Positions 1 through 5,649 of a stretch of DNA of 5,649 bases are shown one piece after another. Position numbers and translations under genes: made by a program. This DNA is from Chloroflexota bacterium. Lineage in GTDB: Bacteria; Chloroflexota; Anaerolineae; Promineifilales; Promineifilaceae. The stretch covers positions 1 through 5,649 of the forward strand of contig CAUJGI010000124.1 of NCBI GenBank assembly GCA_963169155.1, written 5' to 3'. The notes beneath the pieces were generated by a model. That model was not told the DNA's origin, did no database searches, and was given only the letters and a program-made list of their open reading frames with translations. Every line of letters begins with the position of its first letter. Within the stretch, counting starts at the first letter, position 1.

Positions 1-515
1 AAACAGGCTCCGGTTACGGCCGTTACCTCACGATCCAGCGCATATTGATTGACATCTTTTTCCAGGCTGCCAATTTGCTGCCCCCAAAAGCTGTCTTGCG
101 GCATGTAGGCCCCGGCGTGGAGCAAACGGCCGTCGCTCAACACCATGCGGCAGCCCACGATTCCCACATCATCGGCCGAATAGGCCACCCGCTGAATTTC
201 GTCCAGCCACTTATCTTGCCGTATCAGCGTGTCGTTGTTGAGCAGCAAAATATCGTTGCCTGGCGGGGCGGTTTGAATGCCGACATTGTTGCCTTTGACA
301 AAGCCGAGGTTACGGCCGTTTTGCACGAGCGTAATCCAATCCAACTGGCGCAGGTAAGGCAGCGTCCCATCGGTGCTGCCGTTATCGACCACCATCACCT
401 GGGTCTGCCCATTCAGCCGGGTGTGGGCTTTAATGGACTCTAAACAGTTTCGCGTATAGTCCACGCCGTTCCACGTTAAGATGATGATCGTGGTGGACGG
501 CCAAATCTTACTCAC
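1..515 (-). CDS. GT2-family glycosyltransferase, N-terminal 171 residues (3' end outside window)
   Basis: This is the catalytic N-terminal part of a GT-A fold, family 2 glycosyltransferase, which would transfer a sugar from a nucleotide-sugar donor to a growing glycan in the cytoplasm. The first strand reads TTIIILTWNG (residues 8-17). It is followed by the nucleotide-binding VVDNGSTDG (42-50), NLGFVKGNN (69-77) and LLLNNDT (90-96), whose NND takes the place of the DXD metal site. The visible part ends at VTAVTGAC (164-171), just before the expected acceptor-side ED motif, which lies outside the window. The start is GTG at 515. It is the only usual start codon between an in-frame TAG at 557-555 and the catalytic domain. 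It overlaps the end of the upstream small gene by 8 nt, which suggests translational coupling. The nearest ribosome-binding-like GGAG lies 15 nt away, which is far. Family is near certain; the sugar and acceptor cannot be told. Confidence 0.93.
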   Translation of the reverse strand, partial: MSKIWPSTTIIILTWNGVDYTRNCLESIKAHTRLNGQTQVMVVDNGSTDGTLPYLRQLDWITLVQNGRNLGFVKGNNVGIQTAPPGNDILLLNNDTLIRQDKWLDEIQRVAYSADDVGIVGCRMVLSDGRLLHAGAYMPQDSFWGQQIGSLEKDVNQYALDREVTAVTGAC

Positions 516-978
516 GGTTGGCTGCTGATGCTCCGCTTGTTTTGAGCACTGCCTCTAGCTGAGCTACTTTTTCGCGCAGGGCGTCCAGCTCTGCTGCCTG
601 ATCCTGGCCGGTTTGGATCAAATCTTCCTGACTGTTTACGAGGTCGGTGATTGCAACGGCCGTATTCCGCTGAAAAGCGCGAATTTGCTGCAGAATTGGC
701 TCTATAAACCACCACGTGAAGCGGCGCACCAGCTGCTGAAACCGAATAACCCACGGGCCAATGCCTGGCCGGTTAGAGAGGATGACCGCCTGGCCGTCTA
801 TTTGCCACTGACTGCGCAGCTGGGCTGCTTGCTGCTTTACCTTGCCCGTTTCATGCAGCAGCAACGACAAATCAAGCGGCAGCGTCTTGCCAGACTCCCA
901 GGCTTGCAGCGCCTTGTTTACATTGCCCAGCAAAACCTCCACATCTTGTTCATCAGCGCTTACACTAAAAATATTCAA
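508..978 (-). CDS. Small hypothetical protein with hydrophobic/basic module and C-terminal coiled coil
   Basis: This 156-residue protein matches no named family that I recognise. Residues 1-60 are polar and probably helical (LPLDLSLLLHETGKV, 33-47). Residues 68-104 form a compact module with SNRPGIGPWV, a basic/aromatic stretch LVRRFTWWFIEPILQQ (83-98) and AFQRN. Residues 112-145 are coiled-coil-like, with leucines spaced in LDALREKVAQLEAVL. There is no signal peptide and no long membrane helix, though the aromatic stretch could lie on a membrane. A similar module ends the GT2 protein three genes upstream, so the two may be related. The start is TTG at 978. There is no internal Met, an in-frame TGA lies at 1005-1003, and AGGAG (992-988) sits 9 nt upstream; CTG at 981 is a weaker alternative. 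It lies 4 nt after the GT4 stop. A scaffold or chain-length role in glycan synthesis is only a guess. Confidence 0.8.
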   Translation of the reverse strand: MNIFSVSADEQDVEVLLGNVNKALQAWESGKTLPLDLSLLLHETGKVKQQAAQLRSQWQIDGQAVILSNRPGIGPWVIRFQQLVRRFTWWFIEPILQQIRAFQRNTAVAITDLVNSQEDLIQTGQDQAAELDALREKVAQLEAVLKTSGASAANRE

Positions 979-982
979 CAGA

Positions 983-2176
983 TTATTCTCCTGCGATCCG
1001 TTTCACAAACGCCATGTATTTTTCGGCTGTTATCTGCGGATCGCATTCCTGGCGGATAAATTTAAACGCCTCCCGGCCAATAAGCTGACGCTCACTTTCC
1101 AGCGCAAAAAGCCGCTGCAGGGCCGCTTCGATCTCTGCCTGTTCACCTGCCCCGACATTTATCTTCACACAGGCCGTGTTGGGCAGTTCTTTAAACGAAT
1201 CGACGTTAGAGACCAGAACCGGCTTAGAAGCGGCCATCAATCCCAGTAAAGTGCTGGATGTTTCACCACGGGTTGGGTAGCGTAAATTGATCCCTATGTC
1301 CGCTGCCGTCAGATAAGTTTGAAAAACGCCTTCATCGGCGTAACCGACCAGGCTTACGTGATCGGCCAGGCCAAGGTCTTGCAGCCGAGATTGGATATTA
1401 TAGCCGCCTACGGGCTGCCCCACCAAAGCATACCGCCACGGCGGCAGGGGCAGGCGCGTTTGCAATTTAGCCAACGCCTGCAGCACAACATCAAGCCGCT
1501 TTTCTGGCGCAAGATAGCCAAAGGATGCTAACACCAGCTCGTTTGGCTGGCAGCCAAGCTGGATTTTCGCTTCTGCTTGAGTGGGCGTATCAGGCGCAGG
1601 GGGCAGCTGATGCAGATTAATGTACTCGATGACCTTCGTGGGGCAGCGTCGGGCAACGATTCCTTTGGCATATTGGCTGTGAACGATAAGCCCTAGGCTG
1701 AGGTTTGCAATGCGGTCGAACAGCGGGAACCGTTCTACATCATAACGGCCGCTCTCAAACTGAGTTTGCCGGGCGTGCTGAAGGCCAGCCTGACCATAGG
1801 CATAGGCCATCTCGCGCGTGTAGGCGGCAAACTGTCCCTGCTTCATCAGCAGTTCGCCATAAAACGAATGAAGATTTAGATCGTGCAAGGTAACTATGCC
1901 GGGATAGCGGCACAACGTCCGGTAAATGGTGCTATGGTAGTTAACGTTATTGCCCATTTGGTAAAGGCAAACGTCAAATTCTTCAGCCAGGGGACCGGCA
2001 AAATTGTGGATGTCCCTAATGGTAAACTGCTGCTGCAGCGCCGGGTCGCTCTCTTGAGGCTGGTCTGCAAAAAGGGTGATTTCGGCCAGCTGTGCCAGAA
2101 AGGGCAGCAGCTGCGCATTGTAGATGGCTATGCCGGACTTTTGCGGGGGGAGGGGCGAGAAGTAAGCGATTTTCAC
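983..2176 (-). CDS. GT4-like (GT-B fold) glycosyltransferase, 397 aa
   Basis: This is a retaining-type, GT-B fold glycosyltransferase, probably soluble or peripheral to the inner face of the membrane and using a nucleotide-sugar donor. The N-terminal Rossmann half begins KIAYFSPLPPQKSGIA (2-17), with the usual glycine loop. It continues to VTLHDLNLH (95-103) and LIVHSQYAKG (163-172). The C-terminal half starts at LASFGYLAPEKRLDVVLQA (216-234), with the donor-site K226 in the EKR motif. GETSSTLLGLMAASKPVLVS (304-323) is the region of the EX7E motif. The first Glu (305) is present but position 313 is Leu, as I recall for some subfamilies. The length is normal for GT4. The start is taken as GTG 2176, 4 nt after the upstream stop, with AGGA (2188-2185) 8 nt away. 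The ATG codons at 2260 and 2254 would overlap the upstream gene by about 80 nt and add an unrelated, Pro/Gly-rich leader. Substrate is unknown. Confidence 0.92.
   Translation of the reverse strand: MKIAYFSPLPPQKSGIAIYNAQLLPFLAQLAEITLFADQPQESDPALQQQFTIRDIHNFAGPLAEEFDVCLYQMGNNVNYHSTIYRTLCRYPGIVTLHDLNLHSFYGELLMKQGQFAAYTREMAYAYGQAGLQHARQTQFESGRYDVERFPLFDRIANLSLGLIVHSQYAKGIVARRCPTKVIEYINLHQLPPAPDTPTQAEAKIQLGCQPNELVLASFGYLAPEKRLDVVLQALAKLQTRLPLPPWRYALVGQPVGGYNIQSRLQDLGLADHVSLVGYADEGVFQTYLTAADIGINLRYPTRGETSSTLLGLMAASKPVLVSNVDSFKELPNTACVKINVGAGEQAEIEAALQRLFALESERQLIGREAFKFIRQECDPQITAEKYMAFVKRIAGE
988..992 (-). promoter_or_regulatory. Ribosome binding site AGGAG for the TTG-started small gene
   Basis: AGGAG lies inside the last codons of the GT4 gene, 9 nt before TTG at 978. 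It decides the start of the small downstream gene, which has no ATG near its beginning and no internal Met. The GT4 stop codon (985-983) falls in the spacer, so ribosomes finishing the GT4 gene stop right at this site, consistent with coupled translation. Confidence 0.75.
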
Positions 2177-2180
2177 GGCT

Positions 2181-4358
2181 TTATTCCTGAGGCACAACGC
2201 GGCCAATTTGCCCCTGCCAGGTTTGGGTGGTAACGGCCGTTGGCCGCCGATCATACACATTTTCCAAAGCGGTCGTTTGGATGGCGTAGCTGCCCACCGG
2301 TTCTATTTGCCAGCTTGAAGAGGGCCACTCGATTCCGTTGGGAACCATCACCCAGTAGACCGAGCGATTGGCTTGCTGCCACTGGCGCAGCTGTTCGTCG
2401 AACAGAACGGTATCCAGCTGGGTCATGTCGCGCAGCGTCAGCACATCGTGGCCATAGATAAAGCGCAGCGGCGTGCCAATAATATCACCCTGACCGATTG
2501 GTGCTGGATCGTTGAAGATCAGTACGGCACCGGGATCAAACGCCTGGCTCAGGTCGCTGAGCTGGGCCACCAAATCAGGGTGATCCACCTGACTGACAAA
2601 CCCACGCGCTGACCAGGCCAGGCTGCCCAGCCATACCAAAGCCAGCAGGCATGCAGCACCTTGAAGCCATCGTTTTTGGTGGGTGGTGAGCCAGCCAATC
2701 GCGATGGCCCCGCCCAGAATGAAAAGCGGCATGACGGTGGGCACGTAGCGGCGCATGGCATAAATTTGGTGGGGATTAGCGCGAATGTTCCAGAGGTAGA
2801 TGCCTGAGTAAACCAGGGTGACGGCCAGAAGCACGGCCGTTTTCCTATCAAAATGCCAGATGAGCAGCGCAATGCCAAAAGTGCCCAACCACACCCCAAG
2901 AGGGGAAAGATACCAGCCCAACCGAACCAGATTTTCATGATTTACCTGGGGAATCAGCCCGGTGCTGAAGGGGTCTTGCCAGGGTGCGGCCGGTTCAATG
3001 GCCGAGCGAATGAACCAGAGGTAGCCTGTAAACAAGATTAGCCCGCTGACGGCCACGATGAGGAACGGCCGTTGGTAACGGTTTAGATGGGCGAACTGAC
3101 CCCGAAACCGCCCCAAAATGGCCACAGCACTCAAACCGACAAGAATAATGCCGACAACCAGTGCAGGATTTGCCGTGAGGAGCCGGACAGCAAAGTTGAA
3201 CAGCTCAAAGAAGTAAGGTCGACTTTGGGTAAGGGCATGAACCAGAGAATGAATCACCAAAAGGCCAAACGGTGCTACAAACCACCAGAAAGTGGGTTGT
3301 TCTTGGGCTTTTAAGAGCAACCAGATGACAAAAAGGCCAAGAATGGGCAGGATAAACAAAGCATCAATTCTGGCCAGGAAAAAGTGCCCCAAGCTAAGCC
3401 CGGCCAGGAGCGCCCAGATGGGTTGGTGGTTACGGCCGTTCAGCCACACACCTACGCTCCATAATCCAGTCCAGAGCAAATATTGGGACATTGCTTCACT
3501 GACCGGATAACGAGAGAACCAGATTTGCAGCGCGTTTAGCGTGATACCGGCCAGGACCAGAACGGCCGTTTGCCAGCCAGCAATCTCTCGCGCCGTGAAA
3601 TAGACAGCTAAACAGCCCAACAAACCCCACATACCGGTCAACAGCAGTTCTGCCCGCACCGCTTCTGCCACATTTCCGGCCAGCACAAATGCTGTGGCCT
3701 GCCAGACCGGATGGAGCGCATAAAACTGCGGCGTAATTTCTCCCCTAGACTCCCCAACTACGTAAAAGGCCGGAAATAAATAAGCGGGTGCTACAGGATT
3801 GGTAAGGGGCCGCAAAAAGGCAGGATATAAGGCCGGGTCTAGCTCCGCCAAAAAATCGTCTTGAATGACGATACTTTGGTTCTGAGCAATTTCGGCGCCC
3901 AAATTGATGTACACGCCCGCATCGGCCGCGCCATTGGCATACTGATGCGGCCGAAAAAAGAGCCAGGTTGCCAGGACAAGCCACGCCCCAAGCACCGCAT
4001 ATTCCAGCCAATCAGGGATAAAGCGTAAGCGCAAAACCGCCAGACGTGCTGAGGGCATTGGCGCATCTACTGCCTGAACCGGTGCATGACCTTGCCTTCT
4101 TTTTCGCCAGTTTGCCGCTGCTAAAATGATAATCAAAACGAGCCACGCCAAACTTAGCCAGGCAAGAGAAAAGGTGCCGGTTTCTGCCAAAACAACCGCT
4201 ACCCATCCCATGATGGCGACGCCAAAGGTCAGACTAACAAAAGCTGTTTCGATATGGTTCGCCGCCATGTGGCGATCAATGGCCAGGCGCTTTAGAAAAA
4301 GCCAGCCTAAAACGGAATTTGCCAGCACAATAACAACAATAACAATTGGGGCAGACAT
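2181..4358 (-). CDS. Polytopic membrane protein, probable GT-C type glycosyltransferase, 725 aa
   Basis: This large integral membrane protein has roughly 13-16 hydrophobic segments by eye. They include residues 3-22, 38-57, 64-82, 115-135, 242-258, 263-279, 291-306, 314-350, 357-376, 398-415, 431-449, 485-523, 540-557 and 566-582. The long loop after the fourth segment (136-218) carries acidic residues such as D146 in GAADAGVYINLG and QDD (166-168). In GT-C enzymes the catalytic acid sits in an early extracytoplasmic loop. Further conserved-looking spots are FSRYPVSEA (281-289) and MRRYVPTVMPL (535-545), the latter like segments of PMT/ArnT-type proteins. Residues 590-725 form a soluble C-terminal domain. 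The expected reaction is transfer from a polyprenyl-phosphate sugar on the outer face. The start ATG follows the upstream stop by 6 nt, with AGGA 11 nt away. A flippase or polymerase is less likely but not excluded; the GT-C call is an inference from layout. Confidence 0.8.
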   Translation of the reverse strand: MSAPIVIVVIVLANSVLGWLFLKRLAIDRHMAANHIETAFVSLTFGVAIMGWVAVVLAETGTFSLAWLSLAWLVLIIILAAANWRKRRQGHAPVQAVDAPMPSARLAVLRLRFIPDWLEYAVLGAWLVLATWLFFRPHQYANGAADAGVYINLGAEIAQNQSIVIQDDFLAELDPALYPAFLRPLTNPVAPAYLFPAFYVVGESRGEITPQFYALHPVWQATAFVLAGNVAEAVRAELLLTGMWGLLGCLAVYFTAREIAGWQTAVLVLAGITLNALQIWFSRYPVSEAMSQYLLWTGLWSVGVWLNGRNHQPIWALLAGLSLGHFFLARIDALFILPILGLFVIWLLLKAQEQPTFWWFVAPFGLLVIHSLVHALTQSRPYFFELFNFAVRLLTANPALVVGIILVGLSAVAILGRFRGQFAHLNRYQRPFLIVAVSGLILFTGYLWFIRSAIEPAAPWQDPFSTGLIPQVNHENLVRLGWYLSPLGVWLGTFGIALLIWHFDRKTAVLLAVTLVYSGIYLWNIRANPHQIYAMRRYVPTVMPLFILGGAIAIGWLTTHQKRWLQGAACLLALVWLGSLAWSARGFVSQVDHPDLVAQLSDLSQAFDPGAVLIFNDPAPIGQGDIIGTPLRFIYGHDVLTLRDMTQLDTVLFDEQLRQWQQANRSVYWVMVPNGIEWPSSSWQIEPVGSYAIQTTALENVYDRRPTAVTTQTWQGQIGRVVPQE
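2185..2188 (-). promoter_or_regulatory. Ribosome binding site AGGA for the GTG-started GT4 gene
   Basis: AGGA lies 8 nt before GTG 2176 and overlaps the end of the membrane-protein gene, whose TAA (2183-2181) is within the spacer. This spacing and the fold-defining start KIAYFSP support GTG 2176 over the upstream ATG codons at 2260 and 2254. Confidence 0.7.
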
Positions 4359-4364
4359 CTATAT

Positions 4365-5649
4365 TTATTTCCTGGCCGCAAGCCGGGTAAAGCGTGCTTC
4401 CAGGGCACGGACTTGTTGATCAATTTCACTGAGTTGGGCTTGTAACTTTGTTACAGTCTGACTCACGCTTAACCCACTTTTATCCTGCTGTTTTAACTTT
4501 TCCTGGTGTTGGTTGAGGTAGATAGTGACGCGCCGGTTTAACTCATTTTGCTGCTGCAGCAGCGCCTGCAAGTAGTACCTGGCGGCCACATTGTTCCAAA
4601 GCGTGCGCAGCCAGGCAACGCCTTGGCCAATAAGTGGCAGGTGGGAAATGAACGGCCGTTCCCGCACCGTCATCTTGCGCCAAAGCGAGCTGTCGTTGGC
4701 CGCGTTTGTCTCCAAAAAAGGTGAATGCCAGGCCAGGGTACGCAGCGCTTCTAAAGCCAGCGCCATTTGTTTTTGTTCGTCAGGTGTGGCCGCCATGGCT
4801 TTGTCTCGCAGCCGCGCCCGCCAGATTTCCGCTAACTTTTTATAGGTTGCCCCGTAAGCATAAGCCGCGCCATGACGATGCAAAGGGGGAAGCGTGGCCA
4901 GCCATGCTTTTTCTGCCGCCACGGTTTTTGTTAAAACTTCTTCTAACGGAAAATGTTTGAGCAAATACCGCCAACGGCTGGTGTGGAAGGTCTGAAAGTA
5001 GCCCACATTATCCCGGGTAACCGTGACGGATTCAACGTGAACGGCCGTTGCCTGCGGCACATACAATACCCGGTAATCGGCTCGCCGGGCGCGCGCACAC
5101 CAGTCACATTCCTCAAAGTAAAGGAAAAATCCTTCGTCCATTAAACCGATTTGCTCAATGACTTCCCGCCGCACCGCCAGGGACGCGCCAATCACATAAT
5201 CTACGTCTCTCATTTCATCGTACAGGCCCGTATCGTTTTCCCGCAAACCGTAGTGCCCTGGCAGCGCTTGCGGAGAGGTGATGTATCCTCCCGCATGTTG
5301 AATGAGTGTTCGCCCCGGATAAAACAGCTTGCTGCCCGTGATGCCAACTGTTTCGTCTGCCTGCATGGGTAAAATGAGCTGATGGAGCCAATCGGCATCA
5401 ACAATGACATCTGGATTGACCAACACGACAAAATCGGTATCGGCCCGGCGCAAAGCCAGGTTGTTGCCCGCCGCAAAGCCCTGATTTGCCTGGCTGCAAA
5501 TCAGCTTAACCGCAGGGAAGCTCTGGCGCACCAGTTCTACCGAATCGTCGCTTGAACTGTTGTCTACAACCACAATCTGGAGCTTTGGGTAATTTAGATC
5601 AAGCAAGGCGGTGAGACAATCAGGCAAGAACTGCCTAGCATTCCAGTTT
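4365..5649 (-). CDS. GT2-family glycosyltransferase with coiled-coil C-terminal extension (5' end outside window)
   Basis: The frame is open to the window edge, beginning NWNARQFLPDCL, which is the first GT2 strand, so only about ten N-terminal residues are missing. An apparent TTG start at 5627 falls inside the domain and is not real. Counting from the first complete codon (5648), the catalytic domain shows VVVDNSSSDDS (26-36), NQGFAAGNN (55-63), LVNPDV (76-81; NPD replaces DXD), the GASLAVRREV helix (154-163) and the acceptor-side FEECDW (178-183). This resembles rhamnosyltransferase-like GT2 enzymes. From about residue 235 an extension of nearly 200 residues follows. It holds a helical region, a module with LPLIGQGVAWLRTLWNN (337-353) and LLQQQNELNRR (363-373), and a coiled coil (393-422). 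The extension could bind a partner or the membrane. The stop is 6 nt before the membrane-protein gene. The family is secure; the donor sugar is unknown. Confidence 0.95.
   Translation of the reverse strand, partial: NWNARQFLPDCLTALLDLNYPKLQIVVVDNSSSDDSVELVRQSFPAVKLICSQANQGFAAGNNLALRRADTDFVVLVNPDVIVDADWLHQLILPMQADETVGITGSKLFYPGRTLIQHAGGYITSPQALPGHYGLRENDTGLYDEMRDVDYVIGASLAVRREVIEQIGLMDEGFFLYFEECDWCARARRADYRVLYVPQATAVHVESVTVTRDNVGYFQTFHTSRWRYLLKHFPLEEVLTKTVAAEKAWLATLPPLHRHGAAYAYGATYKKLAEIWRARLRDKAMAATPDEQKQMALALEALRTLAWHSPFLETNAANDSSLWRKMTVRERPFISHLPLIGQGVAWLRTLWNNVAARYYLQALLQQQNELNRRVTIYLNQHQEKLKQQDKSGLSVSQTVTKLQAQLSEIDQQVRALEARFTRLAARK
4370..4373 (-). promoter_or_regulatory. Probable ribosome binding site AGGA for the membrane-protein gene
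   Basis: AGGA sits 11 nt before ATG 4358, within the last codons of the upstream GT2 gene. The spacer is a little long and A/T-rich (it contains the GT2 stop TAA), so the site is plausible rather than strong. Confidence 0.5.

Larger units (their letters stand above)
16..5048. repeat. Dispersed iterated palindrome ACGGCCGT, 11 exact copies
   Basis: Exact copies of the 8-bp palindrome start at 16, 126, 312, 656, 2233, 2833, 3065, 3432, 3562, 4652 and 5041. Five of them extend to the perfect 10-bp palindrome AACGGCCGTT (starting at 2232, 3064, 3561, 4651 and 5040). All lie inside coding sequence, in four of the five genes. Near-matches also occur, for example AACGGCCGCT at 1744-1753. By simple arithmetic about 0.09 copies are expected in 5649 bases, so the excess is more than a hundredfold. 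The copies fall in all three codon phases: Thr-Ala-Val six times, Asn/Asp-Gly-Arg three times and Arg-Pro-Phe twice. The signal is therefore on the DNA, not on one peptide. The closest known parallel is the HIP1 palindrome of cyanobacteria. The role is unknown. Confidence 0.9.

Noticed and set aside
45..443. Open frame of 132 codons on the plus strand
   Set aside because: It is antisense to a GT2 domain whose motifs are all present on the minus strand. Its own translation has no recognisable domain.
613..1249. Two overlapping plus-strand open frames (613-1059 and 842-1249)
   Set aside because: They are antisense to the small gene and the GT4 C-terminus. The minus-strand reading has a good ribosome binding site and coupled junctions, so these are shadows.
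2145..2155. G-run (six G, A, four G) near the GT4 N-terminus as a phase-variation tract
   Set aside because: The run is too short for a typical slippage tract and simply encodes SPLPP in the conserved N-terminal loop.
983..2176. Absence of ACGGCCGT from the GT4 gene as a sign of recent transfer
   Set aside because: At one copy per roughly 510 bp only about two would be expected there, so zero is not significant. A near-match exists at 1745-1752.
1883..2233. Open frame of 116 codons on the plus strand
   Set aside because: It runs antisense through the N-terminal half of the GT4 gene and the end of the membrane gene, with no motif of its own.
2177..2260. ATG starts at 2260 and 2254 that would lengthen the GT4 protein by 28 or 26 residues
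   Set aside because: They overlap the upstream gene by about 80 nt and add a leader unlike GT4 N-termini. GTG 2176 has a well-placed AGGA and sits 4 nt after the upstream stop.
4550..4563. Perfect 14-bp palindrome GCTGCTGCAGCAGC
   Set aside because: It is explained by Leu-Leu-Gln-Gln codons (CTG CTG CAG CAG) in the GT2 tail. It is a single copy, with no sign of a terminator.
5625..5627. TTG as the start of the right-hand GT2 gene
   Set aside because: The frame stays open to the window edge and encodes NWNARQF, the conserved first strand of the GT2 domain, so the true start lies outside.

Overview
The window looks like part of a bacterial cell-surface glycan or exopolysaccharide locus. Five genes lie head to tail on the minus strand with almost no space between them. 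The best guess at the organism is a member of the Chloroflexota, perhaps an Anaerolineae-type filamentous lineage. This rests on the style of the glycosyltransferases, the long C-terminal tails and the moderate GC content. It is an impression from recall, not a demonstrated placement.

Read in transcription order, from the right edge to the left, the genes are as follows. (1) 5649-4365 is a family 2 (GT2, GT-A fold) glycosyltransferase, cut at its 5' end by the window edge, with a long C-terminal extension ending in a coiled coil. (2) 4358-2181 is a 725-residue polytopic membrane protein with the look of a GT-C type glycosyltransferase and a soluble C-terminal domain. (3) 2176-983 is a 397-residue GT-B fold, GT4-like glycosyltransferase. 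(4) 978-508 is a 156-residue stand-alone protein of unknown function. It seems to carry the same hydrophobic/basic module plus coiled coil found at the tail of gene 1. (5) 515-1 is a second GT2 glycosyltransferase, cut at its 3' end by the window edge.

The spacings are 6, 4 and 4 nt, followed by an 8-nt overlap, so this is very probably one translationally coupled operon. Three of the four visible starts are non-ATG (GTG, TTG, GTG), and each was chosen from junction geometry, ribosome binding sites or upstream in-frame stops. No promoter, terminator, RNA gene, mobile element or CRISPR array was seen. No stretch of 300 bases lacks a gene.

A likely division of labour, by inference: the two GT2 enzymes and the GT4 enzyme add sugars from nucleotide donors on the cytoplasmic face. 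The membrane protein would use a lipid-linked sugar on the outer face. The small protein may tether or scaffold the enzymes.

Two signals stand out. First, the palindrome ACGGCCGT occurs 11 times in 5.6 kb, about a hundredfold over chance and in all three codon phases, which resembles the cyanobacterial HIP1 highly iterated palindrome. Second, a shared module links the tail of the first GT2 enzyme to the small stand-alone protein.
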